A stretch of DNA of 64,000 nucleotides. Origin: Pseudomonadota bacterium (GTDB taxonomy: Bacteria > Pseudomonadota > Gammaproteobacteria > Enterobacterales > Enterobacteriaceae). The DNA is taken from NCBI GenBank assembly GCA_018261615.1, contig JAGTSE010000032.1, positions 16,129-80,128 on the forward strand, read 5' to 3'. The position numbers and the translations under genes were made by a program. The notes under the pieces are model-generated. The model was not told the origin of the DNA and ran no database searches. It was given only the letters and a program-made list of their open reading frames with translations. Shown piece by piece: positions 50,525 through 59,462 of the stretch; the stretch's first letter is position 1, and every line of letters begins with the position of its first letter.

Positions 50525-51877
50525 TCATTTCTCCAGTTGTTGCAGGATACGATTAACTTTATCAAAGGTTTCCTGATACTCCGCTTCTTCCCGGCTGTCG
50601 GCGACAATCCCGCCGCCCGCAGAGCAGTATATCTGCCCGCTACAGGCGGTTAACGTACGGATGGTAATGCTGGTGTCCATATTGCCGCAAAAGCTCAGAT
50701 AACCGATACTGCCGCACCAGGCATTACGTCGCTGTGGTTCCAGGGTATCAATAATTTCCATGGCCCGAACTTTGGGGGCACCGGTAATCGAGCCTCCAGG
50801 GAACGCTGCCCGCAGTAGATCGCTGGCGTGGCGCCCCTCCGGCAGTTCTGCCGTGACAGTGCTGACAAGGTGATGGATGGCGGGGAAAGGTTCGACGACA
50901 AACAACTCTGGCACGCGCACCGAACCCGGTGTCGCCACGCGGCCAATATCATTACGCATCAAATCGACAATCATCAGATTCTCGGCGCGATCTTTCGGCG
51001 AGGCGGCGAGTTTCCGCGCCTGTTGCGCATCCGCTTGCGGATCGGCCAGCCTTGGCAGCGTACCTTTGATCGGCCGCGTCTCGATGTGCGAACCGTCAAG
51101 ACGAATAAATCGTTCCGGGGAAAGGCTCAATATGGCGCCCTGCGGCAGGCGTAAAAACGCACTGAATGGCGCGCGGTTTTCGCGGTTAAGGCGGGTAAAT
51201 GCCTGCCACTCATCGCCCGTATAGCGTGCCTGAAAGCGCTGAGCGAGGTTAACCTGGTAACAGTCGCCGCTGTGCAGCCAATCCTGCACCTGGCGGAATT
51301 TTTCACCGTATTCGGCACGGCTCATATTTGCCTGCCACGGCGACGTCAGGCGGAAATCGTCCTGCTGCGGCGCGCGCTGCGCCTGCAACCAGGCCAGCCG
51401 GGCATTGACATCAGCATGGCTCAGCAGCGTAACCCGCTGCAACCGGTGGTCAACGACCAGTGCCCAGTCATAAATGCCAACGGCCATATCAGGTAAGGTA
51501 ATATCCGCCTGCGCCCGGTGCGGCAGTTTTTCGAAACGGCGGCCTAAGTCATAGCCAAACAGGCCGAGCGCGCCGCCCTGAAAGGGCAAATCCGGGTTGT
51601 GCGCAGGGCGCAATTTGTGCGCATCCAGCTGTTGTTGCAGCAGTTGCAATGGATCGCTGCGGCTTTCACGCATATTGTTAAGCGAGGTTATTTCACCGCG
51701 GGTCGTGATCGTGGTTAGCGGATCGGCAACCAGGATATCGAAACGGTTATGCGGGTGCTCGGCGAGACCGGAGTGCAGCAACATCGCCCAGGGCTGCTGG
51801 CTAAGTGGCGCAAAGTAGTATTCGGCTGCGTCGCGGCGCCACGGTAACGTAATAACGGCGGGGGATAACGTCTTCAT
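50525..51877 (-). CDS. pabB: Aminodeoxychorismate synthase, component I
   Basis: With PabA, makes 4-amino-4-deoxychorismate from chorismate for folate. The 450-residue protein is of the chorismate-binding family. The PIKGT motif carries the catalytic Lys; LSPERFI, NLMIVDLMRNDIGRV and the C-terminal GGGIVADS are intact. Upstream is yoaH, divergent. nudL follows 3 bp later. Three residues shorter than E. coli PabB. Confidence 0.96.
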   Translation of the reverse strand: MKTLSPAVITLPWRRDAAEYYFAPLSQQPWAMLLHSGLAEHPHNRFDILVADPLTTITTRGEITSLNNMRESRSDPLQLLQQQLDAHKLRPAHNPDLPFQGGALGLFGYDLGRRFEKLPHRAQADITLPDMAVGIYDWALVVDHRLQRVTLLSHADVNARLAWLQAQRAPQQDDFRLTSPWQANMSRAEYGEKFRQVQDWLHSGDCYQVNLAQRFQARYTGDEWQAFTRLNRENRAPFSAFLRLPQGAILSLSPERFIRLDGSHIETRPIKGTLPRLADPQADAQQARKLAASPKDRAENLMIVDLMRNDIGRVATPGSVRVPELFVVEPFPAIHHLVSTVTAELPEGRHASDLLRAAFPGGSITGAPKVRAMEIIDTLEPQRRNAWCGSIGYLSFCGNMDTSITIRTLTACSGQIYCSAGGGIVADSREEAEYQETFDKVNRILQQLEK

Positions 51878-51958
51878 TGATCCTCATCTGCGTCTTCATC
51901 TGGTGAATTGTGCGGACGCATGAAATAATTAGCGCCAATAATTTAGCAGGAGTTCACG

Positions 51959-52141
51959 ATGTTTGCAGGTTTACCTTCCCTCAGCCACGAGCAGCAGCAA
52001 AAAGCCGTGGAGCGTATCCAGGAGTTAATGGCCGGCGGCATGAGCAGCGGTCAGGCGATTACGCAGGTTGCAAAAGAGTTGCGCGCCAGCCACACGGGCG
52101 AACGGATTGTGGCGCGCTTTGAAGACGAAGAGGACGAGTAA
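51959..52141 (+). CDS. yoaH: YoaH, UPF0181 small protein
   Basis: A 60-residue cytoplasmic protein, one longer than in E. coli, with an N-terminal helix pair ([27 protein letters not shown]) and an acidic tail (FEDEEDE). The ATG at 51959 follows AGGAG. No function is known. Its stop codon abuts the 3' end of convergent yoaB. Confidence 0.92.
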
Positions 52142-52486
52142 TTACAGCGCGGCGATGATTTTGATTTCCACTTTATAGCGCGAGTTCATCAGCTTTGCCT
52201 GCACGGTGCAGCGCACGGGCGCATGGCCCGCAACAACCCACGCATCCCATGCTTTATTCATCGCGGCGAAGTCGTTTCCATCGGGCAGAAAAATAGTGGC
52301 ATCGAGAATGCGTGATTTGTCACTGCCTTGCTTTGCCAGCACGGCATCGATTTGCGTCAGCGTATTTGCTGTCTGCTCAAACGCATCGGCGTCCAGATTT
52401 TCCGGCACCCCGGTGTAATAAAGGGTCTGGTTGTGGATCACCACATCAGACCAGCGATCCGCCGCGTCAATACGCACAATTGTCAT
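52142..52486 (-). CDS. yoaB: YoaB, RidA-family protein
   Basis: RidA-type proteins hydrolyse reactive enamines and imines from amino-acid metabolism; whether YoaB does so is uncertain. The 114-residue protein starts at the ATG at 52486 (MTIVRIDAADRW), the E. coli length. The catalytic Arg that defines active RidA is probably R98 or so in APVRCTVQAKL. The longer frame to 52531 adds non-family residues. Confidence 0.93.
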   Translation of the reverse strand: MTIVRIDAADRWSDVVIHNQTLYYTGVPENLDADAFEQTANTLTQIDAVLAKQGSDKSRILDATIFLPDGNDFAAMNKAWDAWVVAGHAPVRCTVQAKLMNSRYKVEIKIIAAL

Positions 52487-52597
52487 AACACACCTTCTTA
52501 TTTTCCATACAGTCGCGGGCAAGAGTGCCACAAAAACCCGGCTGGCGTAAATCCGCTCACCCTGACATAATCACTGTCGATTTAACCAGGGGGTAGT

Positions 52598-54508
52598 GTG
52601 ACGGACGATTTTGCAACAGACGGCCAACTGGCCAAAGCGATACCGGGATTCAAACCGCGTGAACCGCAGCGCCAGATGGCGCACGCCGTGATGCAGGCCA
52701 TCGACAACACCCAGCCGCTGGTGGTAGAAGCCGGTACCGGCACCGGGAAAACTTACGCCTATCTCGCGCCCGCCTTACGCGCCGGTAAAAAAGTCATTAT
52801 CTCCACCGGTTCAAAGGCATTGCAGGATCAGCTCTACAGCCGCGATCTGCCCACGGTAGCCAACGCGCTGGAATTCACCGGGCGTACTGCACTGCTAAAA
52901 GGCCGCTCCAACTACCTCTGTATTGAACGCCTGGAACAGCAGGCGCTGGCTGGCGGCGATCTGCCCGTACAAACCCTGAGCGATGTAATTCTTCTGCGCT
53001 CCTGGTCAAACCAGACTACCGATGGTGATATCAGCACCTGCGTCAGCGTAGCCGAGGATTCGCAGGCCTGGCCGCTGGTCACCAGCACCAACGACAACTG
53101 TCTGGGCAGCGATTGCCCGATGTACAAAGATTGCTTTGTGGTTAAAGCGCGCAAAAAGGCGATGGATGCTGACGTGGTGGTGGTGAACCATCATCTGTTT
53201 CTCGCCGATATGGTGGTGAAAGAGAGCGGCTTCGGTGAGCTTATCCCGGAGGCTGACGTGATGATTTTCGACGAAGCGCACCAGCTTCCAGACATCGCCA
53301 GCCAGTATTTTGGCCAGTCGCTCTCCAGCCGCCAGTTACTGGATCTGGCGAAAGATTTCATCATTGCTTATCGCACCGAATTAAAAGATACCGCGCAGCT
53401 GCAAAAATGCGCCGATCGGCTGGCGCAGAGCACGCAGGATTTCCGTCTGCAACTTGGGGAGCCCGGTTATCGCGGCAACCTGCGTGAATTGCTGGCCGAT
53501 GCCAATATCCAGCGCGCGCTGCTGCTGCTCGATGATGCGCTGGAACTTTGCTACGACGTGGCGAAACTCTCCCTTGGGCGCTCGGCGCTGCTTGATGCCG
53601 CTTTTGAGCGGGCGACCACTTACCGCGCGCGGCTCAAGCGTCTGAAAGAAATTAATCAACCCGGTTACAGCTACTGGTATGAATGCACCTCGCGCAACTT
53701 CACCCTTGCGCTGACGCCGCTGACGGTGGCGGATAAGTTCAAAGAGGTGATGGCGCAGAAAAAGGGGAGCTGGATTTTCACTTCGGCGACACTTTCCGTG
53801 AATGACGATCTGCATCATTTTACGGCGCGTCTCGGGATCGACGAGGCGGAGTCGCTGCTGCTGCCGAGTCCTTTCGATTATCAACATCAGGCGCTGCTGT
53901 GCGTGCCGCGCAATCTGCCGCAGACCAACCAGCCTGGCTCAGCCCGGCAACTGGCGGCCATGTTGCGTCCAATGATCGAAGCCAACAATGGCCGTTGTTT
54001 TATGCTCTGTACTTCACACGCGATGATGCGTGAACTGGCAGAGCAGTTCCGTGCCACGATGAGCCTGCCGGTGCTGTTGCAGGGCGAAACCAGTAAAGGC
54101 CAGTTGCTGCAACAGTTTGTCAGCGCCGGTAACGCGCTGCTGGTGGCAACCAGCAGTTTCTGGGAGGGAGTGGATGTGCGTGGCGATACGCTGTCGCTGG
54201 TAATCATCGATAAACTGCCGTTTACCTCGCCGGAAGATCCGTTGTTAAAAGCGCGTATGGAGGATTGTCGTCTGCGCGGCGGCGATCCGTTCGATGAGGT
54301 GCAACTCCCGGATGCGGTCATTACGTTGAAACAGGGTGTCGGGCGTCTGATCCGCGACATCGACGATCGCGGCGTGCTGGTGATTTGCGATAACCGCCTG
54401 GTGATGCGATCCTACGGCGCGGTATTCCTCGCCAGCCTGCCGCCTGCGCCGCGCACTCGGGATATCCGCCGCGCCGTTGAGTTTCTTGCTGCGCGCCCGG
54501 CGCAGTAA
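52598..54508 (+). CDS. yoaA: YoaA, XPD/DinG-family DNA helicase
   Basis: An iron-sulfur 5'-3' helicase that works with the HolC (chi) subunit to repair damaged forks and tolerates azidothymidine. The 636-residue protein equals E. coli YoaA in length. Walker A is EAGTGTGKT, the DEAH box is FDEAHQLPD, and four cluster cysteines lie between them (STCVSVAED, DNCLGSDCPMYKDC). Motif VI is VGRLIRD. tsaB follows, 58 bp later. Confidence 0.96.
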   Translation: MTDDFATDGQLAKAIPGFKPREPQRQMAHAVMQAIDNTQPLVVEAGTGTGKTYAYLAPALRAGKKVIISTGSKALQDQLYSRDLPTVANALEFTGRTALLKGRSNYLCIERLEQQALAGGDLPVQTLSDVILLRSWSNQTTDGDISTCVSVAEDSQAWPLVTSTNDNCLGSDCPMYKDCFVVKARKKAMDADVVVVNHHLFLADMVVKESGFGELIPEADVMIFDEAHQLPDIASQYFGQSLSSRQLLDLAKDFIIAYRTELKDTAQLQKCADRLAQSTQDFRLQLGEPGYRGNLRELLADANIQRALLLLDDALELCYDVAKLSLGRSALLDAAFERATTYRARLKRLKEINQPGYSYWYECTSRNFTLALTPLTVADKFKEVMAQKKGSWIFTSATLSVNDDLHHFTARLGIDEAESLLLPSPFDYQHQALLCVPRNLPQTNQPGSARQLAAMLRPMIEANNGRCFMLCTSHAMMRELAEQFRATMSLPVLLQGETSKGQLLQQFVSAGNALLVATSSFWEGVDVRGDTLSLVIIDKLPFTSPEDPLLKARMEDCRLRGGDPFDEVQLPDAVITLKQGVGRLIRDIDDRGVLVICDNRLVMRSYGAVFLASLPPAPRTRDIRRAVEFLAARPAQ

Positions 54509-54566
54509 TTTGCCGGGGACTGTGGTAAGATGCGCGCCATTTTGTTTTTCATGGACCGCTATACCC

Positions 54567-55262
54567 ATGCGAATTCTGGCTATTGATACCGCCACAGAAG
54601 CCTGTTCTGTCGCTCTGTGGAACGATGGTACTACCTTCGCTCATTTCGAACTTTGCCCGCGTGAACATACCCAACGCATTCTTCCGCTGGTCAGGGATGT
54701 GCTGGGTGACGCCGATCTTAAACTGACGCAACTTGATGCGCTGGCTTATGGCCGCGGGCCGGGAAGTTTTACTGGCGTTCGCATTGGCATTGGTATTGCG
54801 CAGGGTCTTGCGCTGGGCGCTGAACTGCCGATGATTGGCGTTTCAACGCTGGCAACAATGGCGCAGGGCGCATGGCGTAAAACCGGCGCGACTCGTGTAC
54901 TTGCCGCGATTGATGCACGTATGGGGGAAGTCTACTGGGCGGAATACCAGCGTGATGAGCAGGGTGTCTGGCACGGCGAAGAGACGGAAGCGGTGCTCAA
55001 ACCGGAAGCGGTGAGCGCACGCCTTCAGCAACTTGAAGGCCAATGGGCAACGGTCGGTACCGGTTGGCCGGCATGGCCGGAGATGGGCAACGGTAATGCG
55101 CTGGCGCTGACGGATGGTGAAATCTTGCTCCCGACCGCAGAAGATATGCTGCCGCTTGCGCAACAATTATTCACAGCACAGAAGACCGTTGCCGTGGAGC
55201 ACGCTGAACCGGTTTATTTACGTAACGAAGTGGCATGGAAGAAACTTCCGGGCCGGGAATGA
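54567..55262 (+). CDS. tsaB: TsaB, tRNA t6A modification protein
   Basis: With TsaC, TsaD and TsaE, makes N6-threonylcarbamoyladenosine at A37 of ANN-decoding tRNAs; TsaB scaffolds and activates TsaD. The 231-residue protein has the ASKHA fold. I start at the ATG at 54567 (MRILAIDTATEACSVAL); a longer frame to 54477 overlaps yoaA. The LAYGRGPGSFTGVRIG motif is typical. It is likely essential. yeaY follows after 36 bp. Confidence 0.96.
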   Translation: MRILAIDTATEACSVALWNDGTTFAHFELCPREHTQRILPLVRDVLGDADLKLTQLDALAYGRGPGSFTGVRIGIGIAQGLALGAELPMIGVSTLATMAQGAWRKTGATRVLAAIDARMGEVYWAEYQRDEQGVWHGEETEAVLKPEAVSARLQQLEGQWATVGTGWPAWPEMGNGNALALTDGEILLPTAEDMLPLAQQLFTAQKTVAVEHAEPVYLRNEVAWKKLPGRE

Positions 55263-55298
55263 ATCTCAGTAATAACAACTGAGTGAAGGAGTCGCATC

Positions 55299-55889
55299 AT
55301 GGCGGGTCAAAAAAGAGTTATGCGCTGGTTGCTGGCAGGGCTGGCAACGGCGGTGTTAAGTGGTTGTGTTTCTGTGCCTGACGCGATTAAAGGAACCAGT
55401 CCCACGCCTCAGGACGATTTAGTCCGGGTGATGAGTGCACCGTCGCTGTATGTCGGCCAGGAAGCCCGCTTTGGCGGCAAAGTCGTTGATATCCAGAATC
55501 AGCAGGGGAAAACCCGTCTGGAGATCGCCTCCGTACCGCTCGACAGCGGTGCCCGCCCGGTACTGGGTGAGCCGTCGGTCGGGCGAATTTATGCGGAGGT
55601 AAACGGCTTCCTCGATCCGGTTGATTTCCGCAATCAACTGGTCACAGTGGTTGGACCGATTACCGGTACTGCGGATGGTAAAATCGGCAACGCCCCTTAC
55701 AAATTTATGGTGATGCAGGCGACTGGCTACAAACGCTGGCATCTGACCCAACAAGTGATGATGCCGCCTCAACCGATAGATCCGTGGTTTTGGGGGCCGC
55801 CTGGCCGACACGGATGGCGAACAGGTTATCCCGGCTGGGGCTGGTACCCGCCAGAACCCGCCCGTGTAGAGACCATCGTGACAGAGTAA
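55299..55889 (+). CDS. yeaY: YeaY, Slp-family outer-membrane lipoprotein
   Basis: A starvation-lipoprotein (Slp) homologue, known in E. coli as a sigma-E target. The 196-residue precursor has a lipobox LSGC, with the lipidated Cys near residue 25 after a positively charged start (MAGQKRVMRWLL). The Slp domain follows (DDLVRVMSAPSLYVGQEARFGG). The C-terminus is rich in Pro, Gly and Trp (WFWGPPGRHGWRTGYPGWGW). A hairpin terminator and an ERIC repeat follow. Confidence 0.93.
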   Translation: MAGQKRVMRWLLAGLATAVLSGCVSVPDAIKGTSPTPQDDLVRVMSAPSLYVGQEARFGGKVVDIQNQQGKTRLEIASVPLDSGARPVLGEPSVGRIYAEVNGFLDPVDFRNQLVTVVGPITGTADGKIGNAPYKFMVMQATGYKRWHLTQQVMMPPQPIDPWFWGPPGRHGWRTGYPGWGWYPPEPARVETIVTE

Positions 55890-55914
55890 TCTCTTGTTTT
55901 ATTGAATAAATGAG

Positions 55915-55939
55915 ACAGCGGCTAAGCCGCTGTTTCTGT
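55915..55939 (+). terminator. Terminator after yeaY
   Basis: ACAGCGGC (55915-55922) pairs with GCCGCTGT (55926-55933) and is followed by a moderately T-rich TTCTGTCT. Confidence 0.7.
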
Positions 55940-55950
55940 CTGTAGCTGTG

Positions 55951-56079
55951 TATGCCCGTCATACTTCAAGCTGCATGTGCGTTGGCTATCCTCGCTCACC
56001 CCAGTCACTTACTGAAGTAAGCTCCTGGGGATTCACTGCGTCGCCGCCTTCCTGCAACTCGAATTATTTAGGGTATATA
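55951..56079. repeat. ERIC (IRU) repetitive element
   Basis: An almost full-length ERIC of about 127-129 bp. It contains the well-known ERIC primer sequences AAGTAAGCTCCTGGGGATTC and, on the other strand, AAGTAAGTGACTGGGGTGAG, the latter with a small change, plus the palindromic arms around CAACTCGAATTATTTAG and the mirrored CATACTTCAAGCTGCATG. It lies between yeaY and fadD. ERICs are non-coding, transcribed palindromes common in enterobacteria. Confidence 0.95.
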
Positions 56080-56130
56080 ACAAAAATAATTAGTGACGGG
56101 CTTCGCAACCTTCAATTCGCTTAATTAATA

Positions 56131-56147
56131 AACTGGTACGCTGAGTT
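56131..56147. promoter_or_regulatory. Candidate FadR operator of fadD
   Basis: AACTGGTACGCTGAGTT keeps the left half (AACTGGT) and outer right half of the 17-bp FadR consensus (about 12 of 16 matches). It sits about 75-90 bp upstream of the fadD start, as in E. coli. FadR would repress fadD without long-chain acyl-CoA. Confidence 0.6.
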
Positions 56148-56219
56148 AATATTATGTTAACGGCTTGTTTATTGAATGGGGTTGTGATGACCGGGAATAC
56201 TCATTTCAGAGGTGATGCA

Positions 56220-57905
56220 TTGAAGAAGGTTTGGCTTAACCGTTACCCCGCCGATGTTCCGGCGGAGATCAACCCCGACCGTTATCAATCCCTGGTAGAA
56301 CTTTTTGAACACGCCGTCGCGCGTTACGCAGATCAACCCGCCTTCATCAACATGGGCGAGGTGATGACCTTCCGCAAGCTGGAAGAGCGTAGCCGGGCGT
56401 TTGCCGCTTATTTACAGCAAGGTCTGGGGCTGAAAAAGGGCGATCGCGTTGCGTTGATGATGCCAAACCTGCTGCAATATCCAATCGCGCTGTTCGGCAT
56501 TTTGCGCGCGGGCATGATTGTGGTGAACGTGAATCCGCTTTACACGCCGCGTGAACTTGAGCATCAACTGAATGACAGTGGCTCTTCCGCGATTGTGATT
56601 GTCTCCAACTTTGCGCACACCCTGGAAAAAATCGTCGAGAAGACGCAGGTGCGTCACGTCATTCTGACTCGCATGGGCGATCAGCTCTCTCCGGCGAAAG
56701 GCACACTGGTGAACTTTGTCGTCAAATATGTGAAACGTCTGGTACCGAAGTATCACCTGCCGGATGCTATCTCTTTCCGCCGTGCGCTGCAAACCGGTTA
56801 TCGCATGCAGTACGTCAAGCCGGAAGTTGTGGCCGGGGATCTGGCTTTTCTGCAATATACCGGTGGTACAACCGGTGTAGCGAAAGGGGCGATGCTCACG
56901 CATCGTAACATGCTGGCGAACCTGGAGCAGGTCAACGCAACTTACGGGCCGCTCTTGCACCGTGGCAAAGAGCTGGTCGTCACAGCACTACCGCTGTATC
57001 ACATTTTCGCGCTGACCATGAACTGCCTGCTTTTTATTGAACTGGGCGGGCAAAACCTGCTGATCACCAACCCGCGCGACATTCCTGGTTTGGTCAAAGA
57101 GCTGAGCAAATATCCGTTCACCGCAATGACCGGTGTGAACACATTATTTAACGCGCTGCTGAACAATGAAGAATTCCGTACGCTGGATTTCTCCTCGCTG
57201 CATCTTTCCGCAGGCGGCGGTATGCCGGTGCAACAGGCGGTTGCCGAACGTTGGGTGAAACTGACAGGGCAGTATCTGCTTGAAGGCTACGGCCTGACGG
57301 AATGTGCGCCGTTGGTGAGCGTCAACCCACACGATATCGATTATCACAGCGGCAGCATTGGCCTGCCGGTGCCGTCGACTGAAGCCAAACTGGTCGATGA
57401 CAACAACAACGAAGTGCCGCCGGGCGAGCCTGGTGAGCTGTGCGTAAAAGGGCCACAGGTGATGCTGGGTTACTGGCAACGCCCGGATGCCACAGATGAG
57501 ATTATGCATGACGGCTGGTTGCATACCGGTGATATTGCGGTGATGGACGAAGAGGGATTCCTGCGCATTGTTGATCGTAAGAAAGATATGATCCTCGTCT
57601 CCGGCTTTAACGTCTATCCGAATGAAATCGAAGATGTTGTCATGCAGCATGCCGGGGTGCAGGAAGTTGCCGCCGTAGGGGTTCCCTCCGAAAATAGCGG
57701 CGAAGCGGTGAAGCTCTTCGTGGTGAAAAAAGATGCGTCGCTGAGCGAAGATGCATTAATCGCCTTCTGCCGTCGCCAGCTCACCGGATATAAAGTGCCG
57801 AAGCTGGTCGAATTCCGCAATGAACTGCCAAAATCGAACATTGGCAAGATCCTGCGACGAGAATTACGTGACGAAGCGCGTGTCAAAGTGGACAATACAG
57901 CCTGA
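56220..57905 (+). CDS. fadD: Long-chain fatty acid-CoA ligase
   Basis: Activates imported long-chain fatty acids to acyl-CoA at the inner membrane. The product is 561 residues from the TTG at 56220, the E. coli length and the start known there (LKKVWLNRYPADVP); upstream ATGs at 56154 and 56187 lie in the promoter region and extend the frame without family support. The AMP-binding motif is YTGGTTGVAKG and the FACS motif is in GWLHTGDIAVMDEEGF. AGAGGTG precedes the TTG. rnd follows on the same strand. Confidence 0.96.
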   Translation: MKKVWLNRYPADVPAEINPDRYQSLVELFEHAVARYADQPAFINMGEVMTFRKLEERSRAFAAYLQQGLGLKKGDRVALMMPNLLQYPIALFGILRAGMIVVNVNPLYTPRELEHQLNDSGSSAIVIVSNFAHTLEKIVEKTQVRHVILTRMGDQLSPAKGTLVNFVVKYVKRLVPKYHLPDAISFRRALQTGYRMQYVKPEVVAGDLAFLQYTGGTTGVAKGAMLTHRNMLANLEQVNATYGPLLHRGKELVVTALPLYHIFALTMNCLLFIELGGQNLLITNPRDIPGLVKELSKYPFTAMTGVNTLFNALLNNEEFRTLDFSSLHLSAGGGMPVQQAVAERWVKLTGQYLLEGYGLTECAPLVSVNPHDIDYHSGSIGLPVPSTEAKLVDDNNNEVPPGEPGELCVKGPQVMLGYWQRPDATDEIMHDGWLHTGDIAVMDEEGFLRIVDRKKDMILVSGFNVYPNEIEDVVMQHAGVQEVAAVGVPSENSGEAVKLFVVKKDASLSEDALIAFCRRQLTGYKVPKLVEFRNELPKSNIGKILRRELRDEARVKVDNTA

Positions 57906-57927
57906 GCTATGCGTTAGTCGCCTGAAT

Positions 57928-57949
57928 GCCGGTTAAGCCGGCGTTTTTT
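57928..57949 (+). terminator. Terminator after fadD
   Basis: GCCGG (57928-57932) pairs with CCGGC (57938-57942), followed by T6. Short stem; rnd begins 27 bp later, so some readthrough is likely. Confidence 0.75.
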
Positions 57950-57976
57950 ATGGGCACAAATTAAAGAGATGATGAT

Positions 57977-59104
57977 TTGAATTACCAGATGATAACGACG
58001 AATGACGGGTTGGCTATGCTGTGTGAAGCCGCCAGCGCGTTCCCGGCCATTGCCCTGGATACTGAATTTGTCCGTACCCGCACCTACTATCCGCAACTCG
58101 GTCTGATACAGCTTTTTGATGGCGAACATACGGCACTGATCGATCCGCTGAGCATTACCGAGTGGACGCCGTTTCGCGACCTGCTGATCAACACGCAGGT
58201 AATCAAATATCTTCATGCCGGTAGTGAAGATCTGGAAGTGTTCCTCAACGCATTCGGTGTACAGCCGCAGCCGATGATTGATACCCAAATCCTCGCCGCA
58301 TTTTGTGGCCGTCCGCTGTCATGGGGATTTGCCGCGATGGTGGAAGAATTTACTGGCCTGACGATTGATAAAAGCGAATCCCGCACCGACTGGCTGGCGC
58401 GGCCGCTGACGGAGCGCCAGTGCGACTATGCTGCCGCGGACGTCTGGTATCTGCTGCCGATCGCCGATAAGTTGATGGCGGAAACCCGGGCGGCCGGGCG
58501 GCTGGATGCGGCGCTGGATGAGTGTCGCCTGATGATGCAGCGCCGCCAGGAAGTGCTGGCTCCGGAAGAGGCATGGCGCGAGATTGGCAACGGCTGGCAA
58601 CTGCGTACGCGTCAGTTGGCCTGCCTGCGTCTGCTGGCAGACTGGCGTCTGCATAAAGCCCGTGAACGCGATCTGGCGGTTAATTTTGTAGTGCGCGAAG
58701 AGAACCTGTGGGCGGTGGCGCGCTATATGCCTTCCAGCATGGGTGAACTGGACAGTATCGGCCTTTCCGGCAGTGAGATCCGTTTCCACGGGAAAACGCT
58801 GCTGGCGCTGGTCGCGCAGGCGCAGGCTCTGCCGGAAGAGGAATTGCCGGAGCCGCTGCTCAACCTGGTGGATATGCCGGGTTATCGTAAAGCATTCAAA
58901 GCGATCAAAGCACTGGTGCAGACCATCAGCGAGAGCCACAATATCAGCGTTGAGTTGCTGGCTTCCCGTCGGCAGATTAATCAGTTACTGAACTGGCACT
59001 GGAAGCTAAAAACGCAGAATAATTTGCCGGAATTAATCAGCGGTTGGCGTGGGAAATTGATGGCCGATCAACTGAAAACATTATTAGTGGAATACCCGAA
59101 TTAA
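57977..59104 (+). CDS. rnd: Ribonuclease D
   Basis: A 3'-5' exoribonuclease that trims tRNA precursors. The 375-residue protein equals E. coli RNase D. A TTG start at 57977 (reads MNYQMITTNDG) is used, as known in E. coli, where the rare start keeps levels low. The DEDD motifs are ALDTEFVRTRT, HAGSEDLEV, and CDYAAADVWY. HRDC domains follow. A bidirectional terminator separates it from convergent minE. Confidence 0.96.
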   Translation: MNYQMITTNDGLAMLCEAASAFPAIALDTEFVRTRTYYPQLGLIQLFDGEHTALIDPLSITEWTPFRDLLINTQVIKYLHAGSEDLEVFLNAFGVQPQPMIDTQILAAFCGRPLSWGFAAMVEEFTGLTIDKSESRTDWLARPLTERQCDYAAADVWYLLPIADKLMAETRAAGRLDAALDECRLMMQRRQEVLAPEEAWREIGNGWQLRTRQLACLRLLADWRLHKARERDLAVNFVVREENLWAVARYMPSSMGELDSIGLSGSEIRFHGKTLLALVAQAQALPEEELPEPLLNLVDMPGYRKAFKAIKALVQTISESHNISVELLASRRQINQLLNWHWKLKTQNNLPELISGWRGKLMADQLKTLLVEYPN

Positions 59105-59142
59105 TAGCTGTGAATAATTACAGTATTTAACCTGAAGTAAAC

Positions 59143-59171
59143 AAAAAGGCAGAATTCCTTCTGCCTTTTTT
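59143..59171. terminator. Bidirectional terminator between rnd and minE
   Basis: AGGCAGAA (59147-59154) pairs with TTCTGCCT (59159-59166). A run of A precedes it and T6 follows, so it can end both rnd and the convergent minCDE operon. Confidence 0.9.
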
Positions 59172-59192
59172 CATGGCCGGAAAACGGCAGTG

Positions 59193-59459
59193 TTATTTCG
59201 TCTCTTCCGTTTCCGGCAGGGTAACGTTAAGTTCCAGAATGGAAATATCGTCCCCTTTTTGTTCCAGCTGCACTGTTACCATTTCTGGATCGATTTGCAC
59301 ATACTTGCAGATCACTTCCAGAATATCCCGCTTGAGCTGCGGTAAATAATGGGGTTCAGCGTCACTACGACGACGTTCCGCAACAATAATTTGCAGGCGC
59401 TCTTTCGCAATGCTGGCGGTATTCTTTTTTCTGGAGAGAAAAAAGTCGAGTAATGCCAT
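59193..59459 (-). CDS. minE: Cell division topological specificity factor MinE
   Basis: Drives the pole-to-pole oscillation of MinD and so keeps MinC off mid-cell. The 88-residue protein has the E. coli length, with the N-terminal anti-MinCD and membrane-binding part (ALLDFFLSRKKNTASIAKERL) and a C-terminal dimer domain. It starts 3 bp after minD. Last gene of minCDE. Confidence 0.98.
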   Translation of the reverse strand: MALLDFFLSRKKNTASIAKERLQIIVAERRRSDAEPHYLPQLKRDILEVICKYVQIDPEMVTVQLEQKGDDISILELNVTLPETEETK

Positions 59460-59462
59460 AAC

